Source: Jejubacter calystegiae (GTDB lineage Bacteria; Pseudomonadota; Gammaproteobacteria; Enterobacterales; Enterobacteriaceae). Taken from it: a stretch of 64,000 nucleotides of DNA. Shown piece after piece: positions 1-7,820 of the stretch. Numbering within the stretch: position 1 is the stretch's first letter; the number at the start of each line of letters is the position of its first letter. The DNA is taken from positions 1 to 64,000 of the forward strand of contig NZ_CP040428.1 in the NCBI RefSeq assembly GCF_005671395.1. The letters are read 5' to 3'. The notes beneath the pieces were generated by a model that worked only from the letters and a program-made list of their open reading frames with translations, had not been told where the DNA came from and did no database searches. The translations under genes were made by a program, and so were the position numbers.

Positions 1-135
1 GCTTCCCGCCACATCGGTCAACGCTTTCGCCACCCAGCCGCCAGTACAGGATTCCGCGGTGGTTACCGTCGCGCCGCGCCCGGTCAGTGCCTGGCCCAGC
101 CGCTGGCTGAGTCGCATCATCTCTTCATCTTTCAT
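1..135 (-). CDS. pncC: Nicotinamide-nucleotide amidase PncC, N-terminal part (runs off the window)
   Basis: The first 45 codons of a gene that continues beyond base 1. The start is ATG at 135. The product begins MKDEEMMRLSQRLGQAL and contains TTAESCTGGWVAKALTD, the nucleophile-serine region of the CinA C-terminal (PncC/YgaD) family. These enzymes deamidate nicotinamide mononucleotide to nicotinate mononucleotide in pyridine-nucleotide recycling in the cytoplasm. In E. coli pncC lies directly between mltB and recA on the same strand. Here mltB is also upstream on the same strand, but a P-type ATPase and a small membrane ORF lie in between. Family assignment rests on the visible motif; the rest of the protein cannot be judged. 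Confidence 0.9.
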   Translation of the reverse strand, partial: MKDEEMMRLSQRLGQALTGRGATVTTAESCTGGWVAKALTDVAGS

Positions 136-355
136 GATGGTTCCGAACTGGAGGTTATCAAGGGCAACAGAGTAGCACTTTCCGCCCGGAAGGGGTGAGC
201 GGGCCGCAACATGTGCGAGAAGGCCCGAAAAATGAGAATCACGGACGCATAGCGCTCAACAAAAGCGCCTGGCGGTTGCCCGGAATCGATTATTCCGATA
301 CCTCCCGCCAATAATAAAAATGACATTTAACTATATTACAAAATATTAATTTACC

Positions 356-472
356 TTACCCCATCATCATTTTTACAAAAGTATAGGTAGTAAAACCAAT
401 GACTACCGCAATAATAATCGCCAGCACAACATAAAACGCTATTCGCTTTCCGCTATAAATACCAAAAACCAT
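356..472 (-). CDS. Small hydrophobic membrane protein, 38 residues, unrecognised
   Basis: A 38-codon frame from ATG at 472 to TAA at 356-358. It has a strong ribosome binding site, AAGGAG five bases before the ATG. The peptide starts MVFGIYSGKRIAFYVV, has one hydrophobic stretch at about residues 11-28 (rich in I, V, A, L) and ends in VKMMMG. This pattern (two basic residues, a single membrane span, a short tail) suits a one-pass inner-membrane microprotein. It is divergent from the P-type ATPase that starts at 680. Several P-type pumps have small membrane partners (KdpF, MgtR), so a role in pump function is a reasonable guess but nothing more. I do not recognise the family. Confidence 0.6.
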   Translation of the reverse strand: MVFGIYSGKRIAFYVVLAIIIAVVIGFTTYTFVKMMMG

Positions 473-679
473 ATAAGCTCCTTATTTTTATAAAATTATT
501 AAAATTAGGATATATCTAACCACATAACAAAAACAGATCTAAACCGGCTTTTTTCATCATGCCAGCCTGATACAAATAGGAATTTGCTTAAAATCAATAA
601 ATCAAATCAAACTAATCATTAGTATTCATTTCAAATTATTTCATAGCAATTTTAGATATAACTTATTCAAGGTGCCGCC

Positions 680-3400
680 ATGACTAAAATGACGACATAC
701 CATGCAGCGTCCGAACCTAACGGCTCAGAGAAAAAAAGCTGGTATCAACTTTCCACCCAGGAGGTTCTGGAAGCCCGGCAAAGCCAGGTCAGCGGTCTGA
801 GTCGCCAGCAGGCGCAAGAGCGGCTGGAACAATTTGGGCCGAATGCCCTGCCGGAAAAGAAGGGCAAGCCCGCATGGATGCGCTTTCTCGCCCATTTTAA
901 TGATGTCCTGATCTATGTGCTGCTGGCCGCCGCCCTGCTGACCGCGCTAATGGGCCACTGGATCGATACCTGCGTGATTCTTGGCGTTGCCGTGGTGAAT
1001 GCCCTGATCGGTCATATTCAGGAGAGCAATGCGGAGAAATCGCTGCAGGGCATTCGTAATATGCTGTCCAGCGATGCGGTGGCGCTGCGCGACGGTCAGC
1101 ATGAAACCATTCCCACCCGTGAACTGGTGCCCGGCGACATCGTCATCCTGCGCGCCGGCGACCGTATTCCCGCCGATCTGCGGGTACTGGAAGCCCATAA
1201 CCTGCGGGTTGAAGAGGCGATCCTGACCGGGGAATCCACCGTGGTCGATAAACACGCCGCCACCCTGAGCGGCGATCTGGCGCTGGGCGATCGTACCAAT
1301 CTGCTGTTTTCCGGTACCACTATCGCCGCTGGCGCAGGCATCGGTGTAGTGATTGAAACCGGCGCGGATACCGAACTGGGCCATATCAACCAGATGATGG
1401 CCGGTATCGAAAAACATCGTACGCCGCTGCTGGTCCAGATGGATAAGCTCGGAAAAGCCATTTTTGCGCTGATTGTGGCCATGATGGCGGGGCTATTCGT
1501 CTTTAGTCTGGTACTGCGCGATATGCCTCTCGGCGAACTGCTGCTGTCGCTTATCAGTCTGGCGGTGGCTGCCGTGCCGGAAGGCTTACCCGCGATTATC
1601 TCCATTATCCTGTCGCTGGGCGTGCAGACCATGGCCCGGAGCCGCGCCATTATCCGCAAACTGCCCACGGTGGAAACCCTGGGAGCAATGACCGTGGTCT
1701 GTTCCGATAAGACCGGCACCCTCACCATGAATGAGATGACGGTCAAGGCGATCATCACCGCCGATGCCTGCTACCGCGTGGATGGCGAAAGCTATGAGCC
1801 ATGCGGCGATATCCATCTTGAGGGCAGCGACGCGCCGGTCACTCCGCAACCCGGTAGCGTGCTGGAGCGCTATCTGCGCGCCATCGACCTGTGTAATGAC
1901 AGCCAGCTCGGGCGCAACGAACAGGGGCAGTGGAGCATCACCGGCGGGCCGACAGAGGGGGCGCTTAAGGTGCTGGCCGCCAAGGCTAACCTCACCCCGG
2001 TCGCCAGCGAGCTGCGCAGCAAGATCCCCTTTGATTCGCGCTACAAGTATATGGCTACGCTGCACCGTATCGACGGCCAGTCATGGATACTGATGACCGG
2101 CGCCCCGGATGTGCTGTTCGCACTCTGTGACAGGCAGCAGAGCCAGCGCGGCGCCCTGCCCTTCCGACGCGACGACTGGGAAGCGGAGATGGCGCGTTAC
2201 GCCCGCGAAGGGTTACGCATGGTCGCCGCAGCCTGGAAACCGGTGGCTGACGATATGCAAACCCTGACCCATGACGATCTGCACCAGGGAATGATCTTCC
2301 TGGGCATCGCGGGGATGATGGATCCGCCGCGCCCTGAAGCGGTAGAGGCTATTCGCACCTGCCAGCAGGCCGGGATCCGCGTGAAGATGATCACCGGCGA
2401 TCACCCGGAAACCGCCATGAGCATCGGTCGGATGCTTGGCATCAGTAACAGCGATCGCGCGGTCGTGGGCTACGATCTGGAAAAAATGGATGACCCGACG
2501 CTCAGTGCGGCAGCAGCGCAGTACGACATCTTCGCCCGTACCAGCCCTGAGCATAAGCTGCGTCTGGTAAAAGCGCTGCAACAGCAGGGTGAAATTGTCG
2601 GCATGACCGGCGATGGCGTTAACGACGCCCCGGCTCTGCGCCAGGCCGATGTCGGCATCGCGATGGGCATTAAAGGCACCGAAGTCACCAAAGAAGCGGC
2701 GGATATGGTTCTGACGGATGACAACTTCGCTACTATCGCGGGCTCAGTGCGCGAAGGGCGCCGGGTTTACGACAACCTCAGGAAGACCATCCTGTTCATT
2801 ATGCCGACCAACCTGGCGCAGGGACTGCTGATTATTATCGCCCTGCTGGCCGGTAATCTTATTCCGCTCACCCCGGTGCTGATTCTGTGGATGAATATGG
2901 CCACCTCGGCCACCCTCTCCTTCGGTCTGGCCTTTGAAGCTGGTGAGCGCAATATCATGAAACGACCCCCTCGCAATCCAGCGCAACACGTGATGGATGG
3001 CTTCGCCGTCTGGCGCGTCGCCTTCGTGGGCACCATGATCGCCATCAGCGCCTTTATTCTGGAAGCCTGGCTCCAGCCCCGCGGTCACAGCCCCGAATTT
3101 GTCCGTACGGTTCTGCTACAGACACTGGTGACGGCGCAGTGGTTCTATATGCTGAACTGTCGGGTCAGTAACGACTTCTCGCTCGGCCGCAGCCTGCTGG
3201 CAAATAAGGGGATCTGGCTGGTGAGTGGCGTACTGCTCGGCCTGCAGCTGGCGATTATCTATCTGCCCTTTATGCAGACCCTGTTCGGTACCGAAGCGCT
3301 GCCGATCCGCTACTGGGCTATCACCTTCGCCATCGGCGCCGTGATGTTCCTGGTGGTAGAACTGGAAAAACCCCTCACCCGCCGCTGGCGCAAGGGGTAA
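680..3400 (+). CDS. P-type cation-transporting ATPase (P2-type, HAD family)
   Basis: A 906-residue inner-membrane pump of the P2 group that uses ATP to move a cation. It has an N-terminal cation-ATPase domain (about 22-90), the actuator-loop motif TGES at 183-186, VAAVPEGLPA in membrane segment 4, the phosphorylated aspartate D343 in CSDKTGTLTMNEM, and the hinge TGDGVNDAPALRQADVGIAMG from 643. C-terminal membrane segments follow to residue 900. The substrate is not clear: segments 5 and 6 read PTNLAQG and LWMNMATSATL, where SERCA-type calcium pumps have Glu and Asp (NVGE, NxxTD). It lies opposite to, and between, mltB and pncC, which are adjacent in E. coli, so it looks like an insertion. The start is ATG at 680 after a modest AAGGTG. 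Confidence 0.88.
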   Translation: MTKMTTYHAASEPNGSEKKSWYQLSTQEVLEARQSQVSGLSRQQAQERLEQFGPNALPEKKGKPAWMRFLAHFNDVLIYVLLAAALLTALMGHWIDTCVILGVAVVNALIGHIQESNAEKSLQGIRNMLSSDAVALRDGQHETIPTRELVPGDIVILRAGDRIPADLRVLEAHNLRVEEAILTGESTVVDKHAATLSGDLALGDRTNLLFSGTTIAAGAGIGVVIETGADTELGHINQMMAGIEKHRTPLLVQMDKLGKAIFALIVAMMAGLFVFSLVLRDMPLGELLLSLISLAVAAVPEGLPAIISIILSLGVQTMARSRAIIRKLPTVETLGAMTVVCSDKTGTLTMNEMTVKAIITADACYRVDGESYEPCGDIHLEGSDAPVTPQPGSVLERYLRAIDLCNDSQLGRNEQGQWSITGGPTEGALKVLAAKANLTPVASELRSKIPFDSRYKYMATLHRIDGQSWILMTGAPDVLFALCDRQQSQRGALPFRRDDWEAEMARYAREGLRMVAAAWKPVADDMQTLTHDDLHQGMIFLGIAGMMDPPRPEAVEAIRTCQQAGIRVKMITGDHPETAMSIGRMLGISNSDRAVVGYDLEKMDDPTLSAAAAQYDIFARTSPEHKLRLVKALQQQGEIVGMTGDGVNDAPALRQADVGIAMGIKGTEVTKEAADMVLTDDNFATIAGSVREGRRVYDNLRKTILFIMPTNLAQGLLIIIALLAGNLIPLTPVLILWMNMATSATLSFGLAFEAGERNIMKRPPRNPAQHVMDGFAVWRVAFVGTMIAISAFILEAWLQPRGHSPEFVRTVLLQTLVTAQWFYMLNCRVSNDFSLGRSLLANKGIWLVSGVLLGLQLAIIYLPFMQTLFGTEALPIRYWAITFAIGAVMFLVVELEKPLTRRWRKG

Positions 3401-3406
3401 ACATTC

Positions 3407-3440
3407 ACGCCCTCCCCGACACTGCCGGTGGAGGGCGTTT
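3407..3440. terminator. Bidirectional stem-loop terminator between the ATPase and mltB
   Basis: A 9-bp perfect stem, ACGCCCTCC pairing with GGAGGGCGT, followed by TT on the + strand and lying between two convergent genes. It serves the ATPase (stop 3400) on one strand and mltB (stop 3444) on the other. The U-tract is short. Confidence 0.65.
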
Positions 3441-3443
3441 CAT

Positions 3444-4535
3444 TTAGCGAGCCTGAGATACCACTTCACCCAACTGCCAGACCGCCATGGCGTAGTGAGT
3501 GCTGTGGTTATAGCGGGTAATGGTGTAGAAGTTGGGCAGACCGTACCAGTACTGATAGCTGGTGCCGACATCCAGACTCAGCAGGCTGGCCTGCTGATGG
3601 CTACCCAGCGGGGCCGTGGGAGTCAGTCCCGCGGCCGCCAGTTCGCTAACGCTGTATTTAGTGTTATAGCCAGTCTTCATACCAAATACCTGGCCGTTGG
3701 CCTGAATCGCCACCGGCTCGCCTTGTTTCCAGCCGTGCTCCTTAAAATAGTTAGCCACGCTACCGATGGCATCCACGGGATCCCACAGGTTGGCGTGCCC
3801 GTCACCGTTAAAGTCCACCGCGAAAGATTTATACGAGGAAGGCATAAACTGGCCATAGCCCATAGCCCCTGCATAAGAGCCCTTCAGTGAGAGCGGGTCG
3901 TCCCCTTCGTCGCGAGCCATCAACAGGAAGGTTTCCAGTTCACCGGCAAAGTATTTGGCCCGTCGCGGATAGTTAAAGGCCAGGGTGGACAGCGCGTCGA
4001 TAATACGGGTCTTGCCCATAACCCGCCCCCAGCGGGTCTCCACGCCGATAATGCCGACGATAATTTCCGGCGGTACCCCATACTGCTGCCAGGCGCGGTT
4101 CAGCGCATCCTGATGCTCGTTCCAGAACACCACGCCGTTCTGCACATTATCCGGGGTAATGAATTTGGCGCGATAGCGCAGCCAGGCGCCGTTAGGGCCG
4201 GGCGCCGGCGGCGTGGTCGGCGCCTGTCTATCCATCAGGCGCAGCACGTAATCAAGGCGTTTGGTTTGGGAGAAGATCTCGTGCAGTTGCTGACGATCGA
4301 AGCCGTGCTCGCTGACCATCTTTTCGATAAAGCTGGCCGTGGCGGGGTTATTGGCATAATCGCCGCCGAGCTGGGTCATATTGTGCTGCGGCTCCAGTAA
4401 AAAACCGCCCTGGGGCGCGGGCGCAACCGTCTGAGGCGTGGCTGTGGCCTCAGGCTGAGATTCCGGCTTACTGCTACAGGCGGAGAGTAAAACCAGCAGA
4501 GGAAGCAGTGAAGTGGCATAACGACGACTGAGCAT
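3444..4535 (-). CDS. mltB: Membrane-bound lytic murein transglycosylase B
   Basis: A 363-residue lipoprotein. The signal MLSRRYATSLLPLLVLLSAC gives a lipobox (LSAC, Cys20) for outer-membrane anchoring. The SLT-B domain follows, with the catalytic-glutamate region IIGVETRWGR and the substrate-cleft sequence YAGAMGYGQFMPSSY. The enzyme cleaves the MurNAc-GlcNAc bond of peptidoglycan with 1,6-anhydro product formation. Length and sequence agree with E. coli MltB. Its normal downstream neighbour pncC is on the same strand further left, separated by the inserted ATPase. Confidence 0.96.
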   Translation of the reverse strand: MLSRRYATSLLPLLVLLSACSSKPESQPEATATPQTVAPAPQGGFLLEPQHNMTQLGGDYANNPATASFIEKMVSEHGFDRQQLHEIFSQTKRLDYVLRLMDRQAPTTPPAPGPNGAWLRYRAKFITPDNVQNGVVFWNEHQDALNRAWQQYGVPPEIIVGIIGVETRWGRVMGKTRIIDALSTLAFNYPRRAKYFAGELETFLLMARDEGDDPLSLKGSYAGAMGYGQFMPSSYKSFAVDFNGDGHANLWDPVDAIGSVANYFKEHGWKQGEPVAIQANGQVFGMKTGYNTKYSVSELAAAGLTPTAPLGSHQQASLLSLDVGTSYQYWYGLPNFYTITRYNHSTHYAMAVWQLGEVVSQAR

Positions 4536-4931
4536 AAAGTATCCCTGTGACTAACCGCGAAAAGTGTCAGTAATGGTAATGGGTAACTCATGCTGAAACA
4601 AAGAAAGACATACGATTTTTCTATCACTTCTGCGCTTTTGAGCGATCCAGCCAGACATTCTCCGGATGAATAAAGCCAGTCGATGTTGTTCGATAAAAAC
4701 CACAAACAGGCAGTGGCTATCAAAAAATAATAATTCTTTGAAAAAAACAATTAAGAAAAATCTACATCCATACGATAACAAAACAATAACGCGAACGCTC
4801 CGCGGGTTGCGCGGTTACCTATAACTGCAAATGGTAATCATAAGTTGGCATCAGTATTAACCACTTTTCACGCCTTAAGGGTTAATCGCTTTATCCCAAA
4901 CCCGGCCTGCGGTCATAACCAAGGATGTAAA
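4536..4931. other. Intergenic region between mltB and the chemoreceptor
   Basis: About 400 AT-rich bases holding the divergent upstream regions of mltB and the chemoreceptor gene. I looked for a sigma-28 type promoter (TAAA-N15-GCCGATAA) in front of the chemoreceptor and did not find a convincing one. No credible ORF was seen: an in-frame extension of the receptor to 4845 has no ribosome binding site and reads as non-family sequence. Confidence 0.5.
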
Positions 4932-6485
4932 ATGCGAAACCTGAAAATAGCCACACTGATGAAAGCCGGCCTTGCGTTTCTGTTTCTGGTATTTATTGGT
5001 CTGACGCTGGCCTCCATCATTGCCATGAAAACGGCGCAGAAAAACTATCATAACCTGGATCAGCTCACCGACCGAATGCTCGTCATCAGCGATACCCGCT
5101 ACCGAATCACGGGGATCCGCGCAAATCTCAACTATTTTGTTTCCGAGCTTAAAGCAGGCCGTCCTTTTCCTGTCGATGGCGAACAGCGCCTGATTAACGA
5201 TTTGACTGTCGCCAGACAGGATATCAGCGCATGGGAGAAAGAGCCTAAAGCGACGCCGGAAATCCAGGCGCTGGCGAATAAAATAGCCAGCGAGGTTCAT
5301 ACCCTTCTCGATTTCAGTCAGGATACCAGCAACCGGATTAAAAACCACGAAATCGACTCTTTCGCCATTGCCGATCGGATAAACAATCTCAGCACCTTAA
5401 TCGATCAATATGCCACGCTCAGCAACAACCTTAATGAGAAGATCAACGACGATTATCATCGCATCGTTTCCCAATACACCACCCTCTGTATCGTCTTTAT
5501 TGTGGTTATCTCAGTGCTGTTCATACTGATACTCGGCTGGTTCAAACGCGATTTTCTCTTTACCGTTCAACAGCTGGTAACCACCTTCAGGCATATGGGC
5601 AACGGCGATCTCACCTTTACCATTCCCCCCAGTAAAGAAAACGAGCTGGGGGTCCTGTTCAAAGAGCTGGAAAGAACCCGCCGTTCTTTGATTTCGATTA
5701 TCGCTTCGGTAAAACACAGCGCCGTCACCATTCAATCACGCGCCAGCGATATTGCCTGCGGTAACCAGGAGCTCTCCTGCCGCACCGAGCAGCAAGCCAG
5801 CGCGCTGCAGGAGACGGCCGCCAGCATGGAGGAGATCAAAACCACCGTCGGCCACAACGCCGAAAACGCTCAGCAGGCCAGCAGCCTGGCTGCCAGCGCT
5901 AATCAGACGGCCCGTAACGGCGAAACGGTGATGAATGGGGTGACGGAAACCATGCAGAAAATTGAGCATAACGCCCAGCAAATTGCCGAAATCAACAACA
6001 TTATTAGCGGCATCGCCAACCAGACCAACATTCTGGCGCTGAACGCCGCCGTAGAAGCCGCCCGAGCCGGTGAACAGGGGCGTGGCTTCGCCGTGGTAGC
6101 CACGGAAGTCCGTAGCCTGGCGGCGCGCAGCGCCGATGCCGCCAAAGAGATTGGCGATCTGATCAAGCATTCCGTCAATAACGTCAGCCACGGCGTTAAG
6201 CTGGTTTCCAGCGCCGGTAGCACCATGCAGGAGATTGTTAAGTCCACCACTCAGGTCAGCAATATTATGCGTGAGATTTCCGTAGCCTCTGAGGAACAGA
6301 GCAGCGGTATCAACCAGATTGCGATGGCGATTAATCAGATGGAGATTGTTACCCAGCAAAACGCCACCCTGGTGGTGGAGTCCGCCAGCGCAACGGATGC
6401 CATGAATGACCAGACCCGGGAACTGACGACGCGGGTAGCGTTCTTCAATACTGAAGAAGGCGACGAAACCGCAGCCGCGGTGTAA
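4932..6485 (+). CDS. Methyl-accepting chemotaxis protein
   Basis: A 517-residue inner-membrane chemoreceptor. The start is ATG 4932 (MRNLKIATLMKAG) because AAGGA sits seven bases upstream; an upstream in-frame ATG at 4845 lacks this. Order: transmembrane segment 1 (about 10-32), periplasmic four-helix-type ligand domain (about 33-180), transmembrane segment 2 (about 183-204), HAMP (about 205-258), and a long cytoplasmic coiled coil. The coiled coil contains the conserved hairpin tip (NQTNILALNAAVEAARAGEQ and GRGFAVVATEVRSLA, around 358-392) that contacts CheA and CheW. It ends in EEGDETAAAV and has no NWETF-type pentapeptide, so it probably depends on other receptors for CheR/CheB docking. 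The ligand cannot be read from sequence. Monocistronic. Confidence 0.93.
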   Translation: MRNLKIATLMKAGLAFLFLVFIGLTLASIIAMKTAQKNYHNLDQLTDRMLVISDTRYRITGIRANLNYFVSELKAGRPFPVDGEQRLINDLTVARQDISAWEKEPKATPEIQALANKIASEVHTLLDFSQDTSNRIKNHEIDSFAIADRINNLSTLIDQYATLSNNLNEKINDDYHRIVSQYTTLCIVFIVVISVLFILILGWFKRDFLFTVQQLVTTFRHMGNGDLTFTIPPSKENELGVLFKELERTRRSLISIIASVKHSAVTIQSRASDIACGNQELSCRTEQQASALQETAASMEEIKTTVGHNAENAQQASSLAASANQTARNGETVMNGVTETMQKIEHNAQQIAEINNIISGIANQTNILALNAAVEAARAGEQGRGFAVVATEVRSLAARSADAAKEIGDLIKHSVNNVSHGVKLVSSAGSTMQEIVKSTTQVSNIMREISVASEEQSSGINQIAMAINQMEIVTQQNATLVVESASATDAMNDQTRELTTRVAFFNTEEGDETAAAV

Positions 6486-6486
6486 G

Positions 6487-6514
6487 AAAAACGGGCCTTC
6501 CCGGCCCGTTTTTT
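6487..6514. terminator. Bidirectional rho-independent terminator
   Basis: AAACGGGCC and GGCCCGTTT form a 9-bp stem with a TTCC loop, followed by TTTTTT on the + strand and flanked by AAAA on the other side. It ends the chemoreceptor transcript and, in reverse, the cytochrome c operon (stop 6526). Confidence 0.88.
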
Positions 6515-6525
6515 CATCGATGCCG

Positions 6526-7806
6526 CTACGGCTTATCCTTACCGGATGGCGCTGGCGGCAGTTCGTCCCGCAGCTCTTTGACCTGATCCGCGGTGACCGG
6601 TCCGGCATTATTGCCCCAACCGCTGCGCACAAAGGTGAGCAGATCGGCTACCTGTTTATCGCTCAACCGCCACGCGAAGTCCGGCATGCTCAGGCCGGTC
6701 ACCGCATCGCGGGTGATCGGCGCCTGGCCCCCCTGCAGCACAATGCTAATCAACGAGGAGGGATCGTCGCTCAGCACCGCGCTGTTATGGGCCAGTGCCG
6801 GGAAGGTTCGGGCATAGCCTTTGCCATCCAGCCGATGGCAGGCGGCGCAGTTGTCCACATACTCCTGGGCTCCGGGTTTACTCATATCTCCTTTGACTAA
6901 GGCTTCCGTCGTGGCTGTATCCGCCTTCGGCGCCTGGGCTTTGGGATCGGACGGCTTCAGGGATTTCAGGTAGACGGCAATCGCCTTAAGATCGGCATCG
7001 CTCAGATGCTGGGTACTGTGCGCCACCACATCGCGCATCGAGCCAAAGGCCATGCCGTGCGACGTTTGCCCGCTCTTCAGGAAATCCACAATATCCTGCT
7101 GGCTCCAGCGCCCCAGACCACTCTTCATATTGCCGGTGAGATCCGGCGCGTGCCAGCCTTCCAGGGTACCACCGGTCAGCCAGTCGCTTTCGGTCTGATC
7201 CTGTGCTTTCTCCTGGAAACCGATACCGCGTGGCGTATGGCAGGTGCCACAGTGAGCCAGCCCCTGAACCAGATAAGCGCCGCGGTTCCACTCATCGCTC
7301 TGACGGCTGTCCGGTTTAAAGGGCTTATCGTCATGGAACGCCAGATTCCAGACCGATAGCGGCCAACGCATGCTTAGCGGCCAGGGAATATCGCTGTCGC
7401 GGTTCTCCTGCTTCACGGCCGTCACCTTATGCATAAAGAAGTCATACAGCGCGCGCATGTCTTCATCATTAATACGGGCAAAGGAGGTATAAGGCATGGC
7501 CGGATAGAGGTTATGGCCATCTTTAGCCACCCCTTCACGTACGGCTTTGGCAAACACCTCATAGCTGTAGTCGCCAATCCCGGTCTCTTTATCCGGCGTG
7601 ATATTGGTGGAATAGATTGCCCCCACCGGCGTGCCCATCTTCAGACCACCAGCAAAGGGTTTCCCCCCTGCGGCAGTATGACAGGCGACGCAGTCCCCTG
7701 CCCTGGCCAGCTGTTCGCCGCGCTGGGTGGAATCCTGCGCGTAAGCGCTGGACATCAGCAGTGCCAGCGGCAATACCGGCACAATTTTCTGCCATTGAAT
7801 CGTCAT
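6526..7806 (-). CDS. Cytochrome c subunit of a membrane-bound gluconate 2-dehydrogenase-type complex
   Basis: A 426-residue triheme cytochrome c. It has a Sec signal peptide (MTIQWQKIVPVLPLALLMSSAYA) and three CxxCH heme sites starting at C39 (CVACH), C186 (CGTCH) and C320 (CAACH). This is the layout of the electron-transfer subunit of FAD-dependent alcohol, aldose, sorbitol and gluconate dehydrogenases. It passes electrons from the flavin subunit to ubiquinone at the periplasmic face. It is the last gene of a three-gene operon behind the FAD and small subunits, 14 bases after the large-subunit stop. Family is firm; which polyol or sugar acid is oxidised is inferred from the partners. Confidence 0.92.
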   Translation of the reverse strand: MTIQWQKIVPVLPLALLMSSAYAQDSTQRGEQLARAGDCVACHTAAGGKPFAGGLKMGTPVGAIYSTNITPDKETGIGDYSYEVFAKAVREGVAKDGHNLYPAMPYTSFARINDEDMRALYDFFMHKVTAVKQENRDSDIPWPLSMRWPLSVWNLAFHDDKPFKPDSRQSDEWNRGAYLVQGLAHCGTCHTPRGIGFQEKAQDQTESDWLTGGTLEGWHAPDLTGNMKSGLGRWSQQDIVDFLKSGQTSHGMAFGSMRDVVAHSTQHLSDADLKAIAVYLKSLKPSDPKAQAPKADTATTEALVKGDMSKPGAQEYVDNCAACHRLDGKGYARTFPALAHNSAVLSDDPSSLISIVLQGGQAPITRDAVTGLSMPDFAWRLSDKQVADLLTFVRSGWGNNAGPVTADQVKELRDELPPAPSGKDKP

Positions 7807-7820
7807 TTATGCGGCCTCCC

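Noticed and set aside
132-326. A 64-residue minus-strand frame upstream of pncC
   Set aside because: It overlaps the pncC start and has no recognisable domain or ribosome binding site.
4376-4781. Minus-strand frames upstream of mltB
   Set aside because: They overlap the mltB signal region out of frame and show no coding pattern.
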